Positions 44,596 to 52,860 of a stretch of DNA of 64,000 nt are shown here, piece by piece. How positions within the stretch are numbered: the stretch's first letter is position 1; each line of letters starts with the position of its first letter. Made by a program: the position numbers and the translations under genes. The notes under the pieces were generated by a model. That model worked only from the letters and a program-made list of their open reading frames with translations, had not been told where the DNA came from and ran no database searches. The DNA is from Microbacterium sp. BR1 (lineage in GTDB: Bacteria; Actinomycetota; Actinomycetes; Actinomycetales; Microbacteriaceae), in NCBI RefSeq assembly GCF_002812725.1, contig NZ_NMUN01000006.1, positions 29,565 to 93,564 on the forward strand, read 5' to 3'.

Positions 44596-44822
44596 GCGAG
44601 ATCCCTGAGTACAACCCGACCGATCTAGACCGCGCAGCCGTCCAAATCGTGCTCGAACGCATCACAGAATCGCAATCTTCGGCCCCCGAGTGCGTCGTTT
44701 GTGGTCAACGCGCGAACATTCTCGACCGATTCGGGGCCTGCTCCAAGACCACAACGGCACACCAAGAGCACCGTGCGGAGCTCGAAGCAGAGGAAAACAT
44801 CATGCAAAAGAGGTCCCGCTGA
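44592..44822 (+). CDS. 76-residue phage protein with CxxC
   Basis: GTG start in a GTGA overlap. MSEIPEYNPTDLDRAAVQIV, then ECVVCGQRANILDRFGAC. One zinc knuckle at most; unknown role. Confidence 0.6.
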   Translation: MSEIPEYNPTDLDRAAVQIVLERITESQSSAPECVVCGQRANILDRFGACSKTTTAHQEHRAELEAEENIMQKRSR

Positions 44823-45190
44823 TGGCTAACGGATTGCCGTGGGTCCGCATGGACACCGACACACACGATCACCCCAAGGTCGTCGAGTTCATCGACGAGC
44901 ACGGGCAGCGAGGACTTGCTGCGATCGCGGTGTGGAAGTTCGCGATCGAGTACAGCGGGCGCCACGCAACGGACGGACTGATCAAGAAAGCCGTTCTGGC
45001 GCGTATTCACGGGAATCCCACGATCGCCCGGCTCCTTGTCGACGGGGGATTCTTCGAGACATTCGAAGGCGGATGGCGTGTCAAGGGGTACGACGAACAC
45101 CAACCCACGAGAGAGACGGTCGAGACGATGGCCGCGGCGAGATCCGAGCGAGCTCGCGCCGCAGCGAACGCGAGGTGGGGCAATGGGTGA
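44822..45190 (+). CDS. Phage replication-initiator-like protein
   Basis: 122 residues. WVRMDTDTHDHPKVVEFIDE and LAAIAVWKFAIEYSGRHATDG match the N-terminal winged-helix region common in actinophage replication proteins, followed by a VETMAAARSERARAAANARW tail. Overlaps the next gene by 8 bp. Placement before SSB supports a replication role. Confidence 0.65.
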   Translation: MANGLPWVRMDTDTHDHPKVVEFIDEHGQRGLAAIAVWKFAIEYSGRHATDGLIKKAVLARIHGNPTIARLLVDGGFFETFEGGWRVKGYDEHQPTRETVETMAAARSERARAAANARWGNG

Positions 45191-45620
45191 TGCGTTGAGC
45201 AATGCCCGAGCATATGCGCCGGGCATGCGTGCGGAGCATGCGATGCCGAATGCCACGGTACGTAACGGTACGTACGGTACGTACGGAACGGCACGTCTCC
45301 AAGACCAAGGAACAAAATCTCAGCTTCCTGATGCACCGGCCCCTGTGGATAAAGGTGTTTCCCTCACGATCCCGACACATGTTTGGGGACGTCTCGCAAC
45401 CGCCGCCGACGACCGAGGCGTCTCCGTGTCCGACATCATCGTCGCCGCACTCCGCCCATTGCTCGCACCGGAGACGTTGCAAGCCCGCGTGATCCAACTC
45501 GCCCGCGCGGGCCTACCCGACCAACGGATCTGCGAAGAGACCGGCCAAGACCGCGCGTATGTCGCACGAACACGCAGAGCAGCGGGAATCCCCGCGAACA
45601 AACAGAGGAGAACAGCATGA
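45183..45620 (+). CDS. Phage replication-module protein carrying iteron-like DNA
   Basis: 145 residues. The N-terminal 40 residues include the odd stretch VRNGTYGTYGTARL, encoded by a DNA repeat. A middle segment (VSLTIPTHVWGRLATAADDR, SVSDIIVAALRPLL) is like a ribbon-helix-helix/CopG motif, and the C-terminus (LPDQRICEETGQDRAYVARTRR) is a helix-turn-helix. A DNA-binding role at a replication origin is inferred. Confidence 0.6.
   Translation: MGDALSNARAYAPGMRAEHAMPNATVRNGTYGTYGTARLQDQGTKSQLPDAPAPVDKGVSLTIPTHVWGRLATAADDRGVSVSDIIVAALRPLLAPETLQARVIQLARAGLPDQRICEETGQDRAYVARTRRAAGIPANKQRRTA
45256..45290. repeat. Iteron-like CGGTACGTA repeats
   Basis: Three copies of CGGTACGTA at 45256, 45266 and 45275 (spacing 10 and 9), each containing palindromic TACGTA/GTAC, then a degenerate CGGAACGG. 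They lie within a replication-region gene, as lambda's iterons lie within gene O. Confidence 0.5.
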
Positions 45621-45904
45621 CCACTGAAACGTTCTGGAACGGAATACCCACTCAGGCACGTCGCGGAACCGCCATTGTCGACGACGCACCGGAGTTCCCG
45701 ATGTACTGGGCGGCAGACATCGTCGGCCAGCGAATCCCCGTTGTCGAAGTGGTGCTCGACGGCGTGAACTTCGGCGGTGGTATCGACTATCTCGACGACC
45801 GTGACGGTTCCGGGTGGGCGAAAGTCACCGAAGGTCGTGGCGCACCCCGCTTGGGGCACAGCCGCGTCAGTATCAAGTCCGATTCTTTCGAGGCAGCGCT
45901 CTGA
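45617..45904 (+). CDS. Phage protein of unknown function
   Basis: 95 residues, beta-rich: [39 protein letters not shown] overlap with the gene before; its TGA overlaps the SSB ATG by one base. Confidence 0.65.
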   Translation: MTTETFWNGIPTQARRGTAIVDDAPEFPMYWAADIVGQRIPVVEVVLDGVNFGGGIDYLDDRDGSGWAKVTEGRGAPRLGHSRVSIKSDSFEAAL

Positions 45905-46362
45905 TGGCCGGCGAGACCATTCTGACCGTTGTCGGCAACCTGACTGCGGACGCGGAACTCCGTTACACCCAGTCCGGGAAGCCTGTCGCGAACGGCACCA
46001 TCGCCAGCACCCCGCGGACTTTTGACCGTGCGTCGAACGAGTGGAAAGACGGCGAAGCCCTGTTCCTCCGGTTCAGCGCGTGGGGTGAGCTCGGTGAGCA
46101 CGTCGCGGGTTCGCTGACGAAGGGCATGCGGGTCATCGCGACCGGCCGTCTCAAGCAGCGTTCGTACGAGACGCGTGAGGGCGAGAAGCGCACCTCGATC
46201 GAACTCGAGGTCGACGAGATCGGCCCCTCACTGCGTTACGCGACCGCTCAGGTCACGCGTGCCGCAAGCGCCGACCGGGGACAGCACGCCGCGCAGTCTG
46301 CCGTTGAGGAACCGTGGGCGACTCCGGGGGGTGGGAGCTATGGAGACGACACCCCGTTCTGA
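45904..46362 (+). CDS. ssb: Single-stranded DNA-binding protein
   Basis: 152 residues. An OB fold covers about 1-110 ([54 protein letters not shown]), followed by a Gly/Ala linker and an acidic tip YGDDTPF typical of SSB partner-binding tails. Supports phage replication and recombination. Confidence 0.92.
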   Translation: MAGETILTVVGNLTADAELRYTQSGKPVANGTIASTPRTFDRASNEWKDGEALFLRFSAWGELGEHVAGSLTKGMRVIATGRLKQRSYETREGEKRTSIELEVDEIGPSLRYATAQVTRAASADRGQHAAQSAVEEPWATPGGGSYGDDTPF

Positions 46363-46522
46363 AGCTGAACTCAACCACCTCCGCGCTTATGTCCGGTTGT
46401 TGATTGGCGATCTAGACCAGGCGCGCGCAGACGGGACGGTGTTGACGTACGGGTACATCCAGCATCGCCTTCGCGACGCACTCGAAGGGTCGGATCACGA
46501 GGGGGTTCGTCATGATCGATAA
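46340..46522 (+). CDS. 60-residue phage protein
   Basis: [20 protein letters not shown] starts 23 bp inside ssb. Helical and charged; unknown. Overlaps the next gene by 11 bp. Confidence 0.5.
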   Translation: METTPRSEAELNHLRAYVRLLIGDLDQARADGTVLTYGYIQHRLRDALEGSDHEGVRHDR

Positions 46523-47225
46523 CGATGTTGTGGGGTTGCGGGCACTAGCCGAGAAAGCAACACCCGGACCATGGATGGCGGGAGATCCGCAGCCATTCGT
46601 GCCAGGCGCACAGGTCCGCCTCTATGGCATGGGTTGGGAACCGATCCGCATTGAGGAGTCGTCGGGGCGGCATGTGCGTCCGACGACGGATGCGCTCCTG
46701 ATCGTTGCGGCGGTGAACGCGCTCCCGGCCCTGTTGGACGAGATCACCACACTCCGAGCTGAGAAGGACGCCGCTATTCGCGAGATGCATTCGCGGGAGT
46801 TGCACCACTTCGAGGAGGAGCAACGATCGGCGTCGCTTGAGGCTGCTCTCGATGACCGGGACGCACGGATCGAGGCCGCGCGGAAGGAACTGGGCGGCTA
46901 CATCTTGCAGGAGACGCAGGACGGCGGATCGCCCGATCCGGCCGTGGTCCGTGCAGATGACGTTCTGGCTGGTTTGCATGACACGGATGGCGGCTCGTGC
47001 TGGTGCGGTCCGCGCGTCGTGGATGTCCCGAGCGCTGTTCCTGTCCCGCAGGACAACCCCGAGCCTCGGGGGACTCGGTCGCGACGCGAGATTCAGGAAC
47101 GTCATGGCGAATGGGACAAGTCGCGGGGAGTTTATGCAGACGGCGCCCCTCCCGACGAAGCGTTTGCTGAGTGGGAGGCGCAGGACAACCCCGAAGCCAC
47201 ACGCGAAATGGGCGGGGGCGAGTGA
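46512..47225 (+). CDS. Ea22-like phage early protein
   Basis: 237 residues. The N-terminus RALAEKATPGPWMAGDP carries the A-x-K-A-T-P-G-P-W motif of Ea22-like phage proteins. A coiled coil (LDEITTLRAEKDAAIREMHS to LEAALDDRDARIEAARKEL) and a low-complexity tail follow. Function unknown in the family. Confidence 0.7.
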   Translation: MIDNDVVGLRALAEKATPGPWMAGDPQPFVPGAQVRLYGMGWEPIRIEESSGRHVRPTTDALLIVAAVNALPALLDEITTLRAEKDAAIREMHSRELHHFEEEQRSASLEAALDDRDARIEAARKELGGYILQETQDGGSPDPAVVRADDVLAGLHDTDGGSCWCGPRVVDVPSAVPVPQDNPEPRGTRSRREIQERHGEWDKSRGVYADGAPPDEAFAEWEAQDNPEATREMGGGE

Positions 47226-47599
47226 TGGCCGACAACTACCGCTTCGACGTCTCAGGGGCCGACCTCACGACCGCGCTCGCCTTGGCGTTTGTGGACAACC
47301 GCACCGTGAAGGGATGGCGTGTGCAGGCACGGCAGGACGAACCGCCGCGCCTGATTCTCTACTGGTACGTCGGGAACGACAAAGACGTGACCCTGACGCC
47401 CGCCCCGTTGAACCTCGAAGCGTCGGTCGCGCTCGTGCAGCAGTGGCTCGACGCAACACCCTGGGACCCAAAGCACCCGTGGAACGAGGTGCAGACCAAG
47501 AAAGGGTCACGCGTCTACAACGAGCAGTGGGGTCATCTGGACGGCGCGCACGGCGCATTCGTCGCGGTCGAGCCCTACCAGCTTTGGTACGGGAAGTGA
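47225..47599 (+). CDS. Phage protein of unknown function
   Basis: 124 residues, MADNYRFDVSGADLTTALAL, then LILYWYVGNDKDVTLTPAPL; aromatic-rich C-terminus. Overlaps the stop before it by one base. Confidence 0.65.
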   Translation: MADNYRFDVSGADLTTALALAFVDNRTVKGWRVQARQDEPPRLILYWYVGNDKDVTLTPAPLNLEASVALVQQWLDATPWDPKHPWNEVQTKKGSRVYNEQWGHLDGAHGAFVAVEPYQLWYGK

Positions 47600-47663
47600 A
47601 CGCGATGCCCAGACATCTACCCACCCCGTCCCCTGATGTCCGACCGAAGAACGGAGAGAACCC

Positions 47664-48140
47664 ATGACCGAGCAGAGCGCGTGGACACCCGAAGGTGGGG
47701 GCGAGTGGAACGCCAAGCGAGACTTTCGCCCGGCTGGTGGTGTTAGCCCGACCGCACCCGACGAACGCGAAGAGATCACCGACGAAGCGCTCTGGGACTT
47801 CGCAAACGACCTACTCGACGCATGGAACATCGAAGACACGAACTCGCCATCCTTGCTTGAGGACTTCCGGGATCGGTTCGTCGCTCGGTTCCGGCCTTCT
47901 CGTGAAGCGACCACAGAACCCCAACCCATCACCGACGCCGACGTGGAAGTGGCAGCGCGCGCGATATTCGCGGAGGAGCAGTGCGATAGGCGACAGAAAG
48001 CGACGCCTGAATCACTTGCCGAGAACTGGTCGAATCGGCTGAACGAACGCGACCAAGGCGAGTACAGGGATATCGCCCGCGCTGCTCTCGAAGCGGTGGA
48101 GGCTTCACGGTCACCCAAAGACAACGGGGGTAGGTCATGA
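47664..48140 (+). CDS. Phage protein of unknown function
   Basis: 158 residues, acidic. ITDADVEVAARAIFAEEQCD resembles the repeated 'aa-ra-i' helices seen in many actinophage early proteins. GGAGAG precedes the ATG. The 64 bp before it hold only a 23-codon GTG reading frame (47596-47667), not annotated. Confidence 0.65.
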   Translation: MTEQSAWTPEGGGEWNAKRDFRPAGGVSPTAPDEREEITDEALWDFANDLLDAWNIEDTNSPSLLEDFRDRFVARFRPSREATTEPQPITDADVEVAARAIFAEEQCDRRQKATPESLAENWSNRLNERDQGEYRDIARAALEAVEASRSPKDNGGRS

Positions 48141-48394
48141 GTGAGCCGATCGCACTGCGAGTACCGAAGTCCATGCACCCCGACGATGTCGTGTGGGCAT
48201 TCCGATATGGGGTCGCGTGGGCGCGTTACTCCGTGCTCAGCGATGCATCCGCGATCCGCCGCCACGGCCTGGCATACACAGTGCAGTTCGCGAACGTACA
48301 CAAGCTAGCCGACCGTGTGCGGCGCGAATCGACCCGCAGACTACGCGAACGCATCGCCCAGCGGTCACCCAAACCCACAGAGGTTGAGCGATGA
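48137..48394 (+). CDS. 85-residue basic phage protein
   Basis: MSEPIALRVPKSMHPDDVVW and a basic helical C-terminus (RRESTRRLRERIAQRSPKP). Coupled by ATGA on both sides. Confidence 0.6.
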   Translation: MSEPIALRVPKSMHPDDVVWAFRYGVAWARYSVLSDASAIRRHGLAYTVQFANVHKLADRVRRESTRRLRERIAQRSPKPTEVER

Positions 48395-48588
48395 ACCGGC
48401 GGGAGCGGCGTCACTGCCCGCACACGAACCTGCGCGGCATCTTCGGCGACGAGATCAACTACATGCCGGGTGGCAGGCGGTTGGAGTGCCTTTCGTGTGG
48501 GCGGGTTCTCGACGGCCCGGTGATCCTCGCCGTGGTGCGTGCGGGGGAATCCGAACTACTGGCAACCCGTGAGGACGGTACGAGATGA
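48391..48588 (+). CDS. 65-residue zinc-finger-like protein
   Basis: RRHCPHTNLRG and LECLSCGRVLDGP give a C/H...CxxC set. Coupled to both neighbours. Confidence 0.6.
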   Translation: MNRRERRHCPHTNLRGIFGDEINYMPGGRRLECLSCGRVLDGPVILAVVRAGESELLATREDGTR

Positions 48589-48944
48589 GCGAGCAAGCGC
48601 ACGACATGAGCCGCTTCTGGCGACTGTTCACCTACCAGCACGGACGTATCAACGGAACATTCGTCGTCATGGCAGGCAAGGACGGCCCCCACAACGTGAA
48701 GCCTTTCGACGTCAGCGTGTACGCCGACGAGGCGCGCACATGGGGTCGCGTGCTCAGATCGGAAGACCTGACCGCGTTCGTGAAGGACGGCGAGATCGAC
48801 ATCCCGAAGCACATGATCCGTGAGGACGTGCGCTACGACATCGAGGACGCATGGGACGACATGCTCGCCGCAATCCGAGCATGCGTAGCCGCTTTTCCCG
48901 CCCCCACCCCGCCCGCCCCTTCTGTTCCGGAGGTAACCCCATGA
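48585..48944 (+). CDS. Phage protein of unknown function
   Basis: 119 residues, MSEQAHDMSRFWRLFTYQHG, ending in a Pro-rich tail (AFPAPTPPAPSVPEVTP). No domain recognised. Confidence 0.6.
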   Translation: MSEQAHDMSRFWRLFTYQHGRINGTFVVMAGKDGPHNVKPFDVSVYADEARTWGRVLRSEDLTAFVKDGEIDIPKHMIREDVRYDIEDAWDDMLAAIRACVAAFPAPTPPAPSVPEVTP

Positions 48945-49603
48945 CCGAATATCTGCTCGACGCGGTAGACGCACTCACGAAACCCACCCAAACGAAAGTC
49001 GTGCAGTGGATCACCGTGGACGGGGTGGAGAAGACCATCGCTACCCCGGTGCATCACGAATCGTTGCTGGATCAGCTCGAGGCTGCGATCCGTGGGGTGA
49101 TGGACGGCACCGCCGGCGGCAACGCATCCACATCATCCACCAGATCCCTGCTCAACGCGGACGCCCTGTACCAGTTCGTGCTCATCGAGAACGCGATCCG
49201 CGAATGGTGTCGCCTCGGAGGGGTGGCGACGAAGAAACACCCGGCCGGGAACCTGCGCGCATGGTACGTCGCGAGACTCGCCCACCACGACCTGGACGAC
49301 ACCTGGCACATCGCACAACTCGAAGCATGGGCACGCACCATCCGTGGGATCGTGAACCCCGCCCGGGTCATGGAAATCACCACCGCGTGCCCCACCTGCG
49401 GCGCCGACACATGGACTGACGCGGACGGCACCGTGTACCGGCACCCCGTCCGCGTCGAATATCGGGAAGGCCCCGAAGATGACGTCCTCCGCCACGCACG
49501 CGGCATGTGCAGGGCATGCGACATGGTGTGGCTGGGTGGTCACGCGTTGCGGGCCCTGCGGTGGCAGATCGACGAGCCCGAAACGAAAGCGAGCACAGCA
49601 TGA
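48941..49603 (+). CDS. Phage protein with zinc ribbon
   Basis: 220 residues. A helical N-terminal half (DQLEAAIRGVMDG, WARTIRGIVNPARVMEITTA) is followed by a zinc ribbon ACPTCGADTW ... GMCRACDMVW. Such two-part proteins are common in actinophage early regions; role unknown. Confidence 0.65.
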   Translation: MTEYLLDAVDALTKPTQTKVVQWITVDGVEKTIATPVHHESLLDQLEAAIRGVMDGTAGGNASTSSTRSLLNADALYQFVLIENAIREWCRLGGVATKKHPAGNLRAWYVARLAHHDLDDTWHIAQLEAWARTIRGIVNPARVMEITTACPTCGADTWTDADGTVYRHPVRVEYREGPEDDVLRHARGMCRACDMVWLGGHALRALRWQIDEPETKASTA

Positions 49604-49719
49604 ACGGGTGGAAGTCCGAACAGCAACGCACCCGGTGGGTCACCGTGTTCCGGGTCCTCGCCATTGCCGCACCCGTCCTGTTCACGGCCGGGGCCATCAT
49701 GCGATGGAACGGGCTATGA
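49600..49719 (+). CDS. 39-residue membrane protein
   Basis: MNGWKSEQQRTRWVTVFRVL then an Ala/Leu/Val helix (AIAAPVLFTAGAIM). ATGA overlaps on both sides. Confidence 0.55.
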   Translation: MNGWKSEQQRTRWVTVFRVLAIAAPVLFTAGAIMRWNGL

Positions 49720-50147
49720 CCCTGACATTCGGTGTCGCCCCCGAAGATCAAGAAGTGCCGTGCTGCGGGTCCGCCGTGTACTCGGGCGGTGACCGATGCG
49801 ACTGCTGGGTCGTCGAACTCGCCGGACCACAACAGCCACTCCAAGAGGGCCCCGTAAGCGTGCGGCGGAAAGCATGCGAAGACTGCGCCTACCGCACCGA
49901 CTCCGTCGAGAACACCCGCGGAGAAGAACCCAACCCTGGCGGCGGCTTGATCTTCTGCCACTGGGATGCACCCATGGTCGTCCGCGCCATCCACCCACCA
50001 AGCGGCCACGTCATCGAATACGCACCCGGAGAGGTCTACGACCCCGTACAGCACGGCGACCGGTACTGGAAGATCGACGGACGACCACAGGACTACTGCG
50101 CCGTCTCAGGTGCCATCAACGCAGTACGGAGAACCCACCCCCGATAA
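49716..50147 (+). CDS. Cysteine-rich phage protein, last of early operon
   Basis: 143 residues, several Cys (VPCCGSAV, RCDCWVVE, ACEDCAYR, IFCHWD). Likely binds metal. Followed by a hairpin and the start of the late gene block. Confidence 0.6.
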   Translation: MTLTFGVAPEDQEVPCCGSAVYSGGDRCDCWVVELAGPQQPLQEGPVSVRRKACEDCAYRTDSVENTRGEEPNPGGGLIFCHWDAPMVVRAIHPPSGHVIEYAPGEVYDPVQHGDRYWKIDGRPQDYCAVSGAINAVRRTHPR

Positions 50148-50188
50148 TCACACCGTTGTCATTCGTTGCGTGATACTGTTGGCGATGT

Positions 50189-50225
50189 CCCCCCACAACC
50201 ATGCGTAAAACGCGGTTGTCGGGGG
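50189..50225 (+). terminator. Hairpin between early and late gene blocks
   Basis: A CCCCCACAACC arm pairs with GGTTGT-C-GGGGG (one bulge), with an inner GCGT AAA ACGC stem. 42 bp after the last early gene and 84 bp before the first late gene. No T-run. Confidence 0.6.
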
Positions 50226-50308
50226 CTTCGTCGTTTCTGAACACGACCATCCCCAAGGCCCCAGCCTTCCCGTGACAGTGCCCAGGCGGCACACGATCGA
50301 GGTGAACC

Positions 50309-50803
50309 ATGGCACGAGGTCGCCCGGTCGAAGCCAACGTACGCATGCGCGCGATTGAGCTCATCAAGTCAGGCATGCCCCGGAACGCGATCGCCCGCGA
50401 GTTGAGCATCGCCCCGTCGTCTGTGTCACGGATCGCTGCGGAGGAAGAACTCAGCTTCGATCGCGCGAATCAGACCGCGTCTGCGACGGCTGCACGTCAG
50501 CATGACCTCAAGGTTCGGCGCCTGGAACTCATCGATGAGCTGATGGCGAAGGCCGCGGATCACATCGTCGCAATCGATCAGCCGTTCTTGACGTTCAACA
50601 TCGGCGGCAAGGACAACGTGTACACGGAGCACACTCTGGACCGTGCGCCGACTGGCGACATTCTGAACCTGCACCGCGCGGCGTCGTTGGCGATGAAGGA
50701 TGCCCGCGAGCTAATCCATGACGATGACGACGAGGGTGTTGCTGAGGCTGAGTCGATGTTGATGAACCTGATCCTCGAGCTTGGGTTGCACGAAGATGAG
50801 TGA
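50309..50803 (+). CDS. Terminase small subunit (HTH)
   Basis: 164 residues. An N-terminal helix-turn-helix (AIELIKSGMPRNAIARELSI, then APSSVSRIAAEEE) is followed by a helical oligomerisation region. It would recognise the packaging site. Overlaps the large-subunit start by 8 bp. Confidence 0.8.
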   Translation: MARGRPVEANVRMRAIELIKSGMPRNAIARELSIAPSSVSRIAAEEELSFDRANQTASATAARQHDLKVRRLELIDELMAKAADHIVAIDQPFLTFNIGGKDNVYTEHTLDRAPTGDILNLHRAASLAMKDARELIHDDDDEGVAEAESMLMNLILELGLHEDE

Positions 50804-52133
50804 CGTCGACGACACCGAGAAGTCGGATGTTCTGGGCCCGCAGCAGATGCGGTCTCTGCGCGAGTCGAAGGTTCGCGTCAACATCTTCGAGGGTGCGATC
50901 CGGTCGGGTAAGACGATCGTCAGCCTGCTGCGGTTCCTGATGGCGGTGTTGTTCGCTCGTGGTGGTGTGATCGTGGTGATCGCCCGCACCCGGGACTCGG
51001 CGTACCGGAACGTGTTCGAACCGCTCATGACTCCGAGCCTGTTCGGTCCCCTCGCGCGGCTTGTGCACTACACGGCCGGCGCACCCACGGGCCGCGTCCT
51101 CGGCCGCACGGTGCATGTGTTGGGTGCGTCGGATGCGAAGGCCGAGAAGGTGCTCCGTGGTCTGACCGTCGCGTTGGCGTACGTCGATGAGGTCACGGTC
51201 ATCCCGGAAGAGTTCTTCACCCAACTCCTCGGACGCATGTCCCCTCCCGGTGCGAAGCTGTTCGGCACCACGAACCCGGATTCCCCGGCGCACTGGTTGA
51301 AGGTCAAGTTCCTCGACCGGATCGCGACTGGTGGTCTCGTCGGGTGGCGGTCCTGGCATTTCCAGCTGGATGACAACCCTGCCCTGTCTGAGGAATACAA
51401 GAACCAGATCAAGTCGGAGTTCACCGGGCTCTGGTTCAAACGGTTCGTCCAGGGCCTGTGGGTTGCCGCCGAGGGCGCCGTGTTCGACATGTGGGATCCG
51501 GAGAAGCACACCATCGCGTGGGATGACCTTCCCGAGATGCGTGAACTAATCTCCGTGAGTCTCGACTACGGCACAACGAACCCGACCGCCGCGCTCATCC
51601 TCGGCGTGTCTGCCGAGATCGACAGTCTCGGCCGCCCTACACCCCGCCTGTTCTTCGTTGACGAGTTCCGTCACGACTCCCGCCTCGAGCAGCAGAAACT
51701 CACAGACTCCGAACTCGCCCGCGACTTCATGCTGTGGCTCAACGACCGTCACCTGCCCGCGTCGACACAAACGAAACTGACTCCCCGCTACACGATCGTT
51801 GACCCGTCCGCGGCGTCCTTCAAGGTCGAGTTGCGGAAGACACACGGTGTCACCTCAACCGACGCGGACAACGACGTGCTATACGGCATCCGCCTGCTCG
51901 CGTCACTGATCGCATCGGGTTCGCTGCTCGTCGCCCGACCGACCGAAGCGAACCCGAATCGCGGGTGCCCCGGCTTCATCAAGGAAGCACCCGGCTACGT
52001 CTGGGACCCGAAGGAAACCGCCAAGGGCGTGGACAAGCCGATCAAGATCGCCGACCACTCGCTCGACGGTGGCCGTTACGGGGTCACCACGACTGAGAAC
52101 ATTTGGCGCCGCTACATCAAGCTCGCCGCGTGA
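50796..52133 (+). CDS. Terminase large subunit (PBSX type)
   Basis: 445 residues. ATPase domain: Walker A FEGAIRSGKTIVSLL (about 30-44), Walker B LAYVDEVTVIPEE. Nuclease domain: SLDYGTTNPTAALILG (first Asp, about residue 252) and TIVDPSAASF. Drives DNA packaging through the portal. Confidence 0.93.
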   Translation: MSDVDDTEKSDVLGPQQMRSLRESKVRVNIFEGAIRSGKTIVSLLRFLMAVLFARGGVIVVIARTRDSAYRNVFEPLMTPSLFGPLARLVHYTAGAPTGRVLGRTVHVLGASDAKAEKVLRGLTVALAYVDEVTVIPEEFFTQLLGRMSPPGAKLFGTTNPDSPAHWLKVKFLDRIATGGLVGWRSWHFQLDDNPALSEEYKNQIKSEFTGLWFKRFVQGLWVAAEGAVFDMWDPEKHTIAWDDLPEMRELISVSLDYGTTNPTAALILGVSAEIDSLGRPTPRLFFVDEFRHDSRLEQQKLTDSELARDFMLWLNDRHLPASTQTKLTPRYTIVDPSAASFKVELRKTHGVTSTDADNDVLYGIRLLASLIASGSLLVARPTEANPNRGCPGFIKEAPGYVWDPKETAKGVDKPIKIADHSLDGGRYGVTTTENIWRRYIKLAA

Positions 52134-52221
52134 ATGTCGGGGGTGCACGGTACCGTAGGCATGTAGGACCCCCGCGAGGACGGCAATCCCCCGGGGGCAT
52201 GACCGACTGGTTGGAGTCGAT

Positions 52222-52842
52222 ATGCCCGATGCTACCTGTTCCATCGAAGGCTGCGAGAAACGCTCCTTCCAGCGCGGGTGGTGCCCGATGCACTACACGC
52301 GCTACGTCCGCCACGGCGATCCGCTCAAGCTCACGCAGGTGTCGCCGAACGCAACGCTAGCTGAGCGCCTAGCGTTCACTGGTTGGACATTGATCGTCCG
52401 TCGTCCCGAGCTCGGCTTCTGCTGGGAGTGGAAGGGGCGTCGAAACGCGGATGGCTATGGGTGGACATCTCAACCCGGACCGGTCAAGAATCTGCTTGCG
52501 CATCGCGCGGCATACATCGAATGGGTCGGTCCCATCCCGGATGGGCGAGTAATCGTTCGGCACCGCTGCGATAACCCGCCGTGCATCAACCCCGCCCACC
52601 TAGTGCTGGGCGCCGATTCTGACAACTCGCATGACGCCTTGGATCGGCTACGGGTCGCGAACGGCGAACGTGCGGGGTCCGCGAAGCTCACAGACGCTCA
52701 AGTAGCTGAGATCCGGACGCGCTATGCAGCGGGTGGGGTCAGTCAGCGGGCTCTCGCCGCCGAATATGGCGTCTGGCATCAGCACATATCGAGACTCACA
52801 CGGTTCCAGAAGCGCAAGACGCCCACGAATCCACGCATCTGA
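52222..52842 (+). CDS. HNH homing-type endonuclease
   Basis: 206 residues. A CxxxC/CxxH N-terminal finger (CSIEGCEKRSFQRGWCPMH) precedes the HNH core AHRAAYIEWVGPIPDG, VRHRCDNPPCINPAHLVLG, and a C-terminal NUMOD/HTH-like segment (SAKLTDAQVAEIRTRYAAGG). It is inserted between terminase and portal, a common site for mobile phage endonucleases. An 88-bp leader containing CCCCCGGGGG separates it from the terminase gene. Confidence 0.88.
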   Translation: MPDATCSIEGCEKRSFQRGWCPMHYTRYVRHGDPLKLTQVSPNATLAERLAFTGWTLIVRRPELGFCWEWKGRRNADGYGWTSQPGPVKNLLAHRAAYIEWVGPIPDGRVIVRHRCDNPPCINPAHLVLGADSDNSHDALDRLRVANGERAGSAKLTDAQVAEIRTRYAAGGVSQRALAAEYGVWHQHISRLTRFQKRKTPTNPRI

Positions 52843-52860
52843 CTTCTGTAGGGGGTTCTT

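Noticed and set aside
50150..50180. Late promoter before the terminase gene (TTGTCA / GATACT)
   Set aside because: The two boxes are only 10 bp apart, too close for a sigma-70 promoter.
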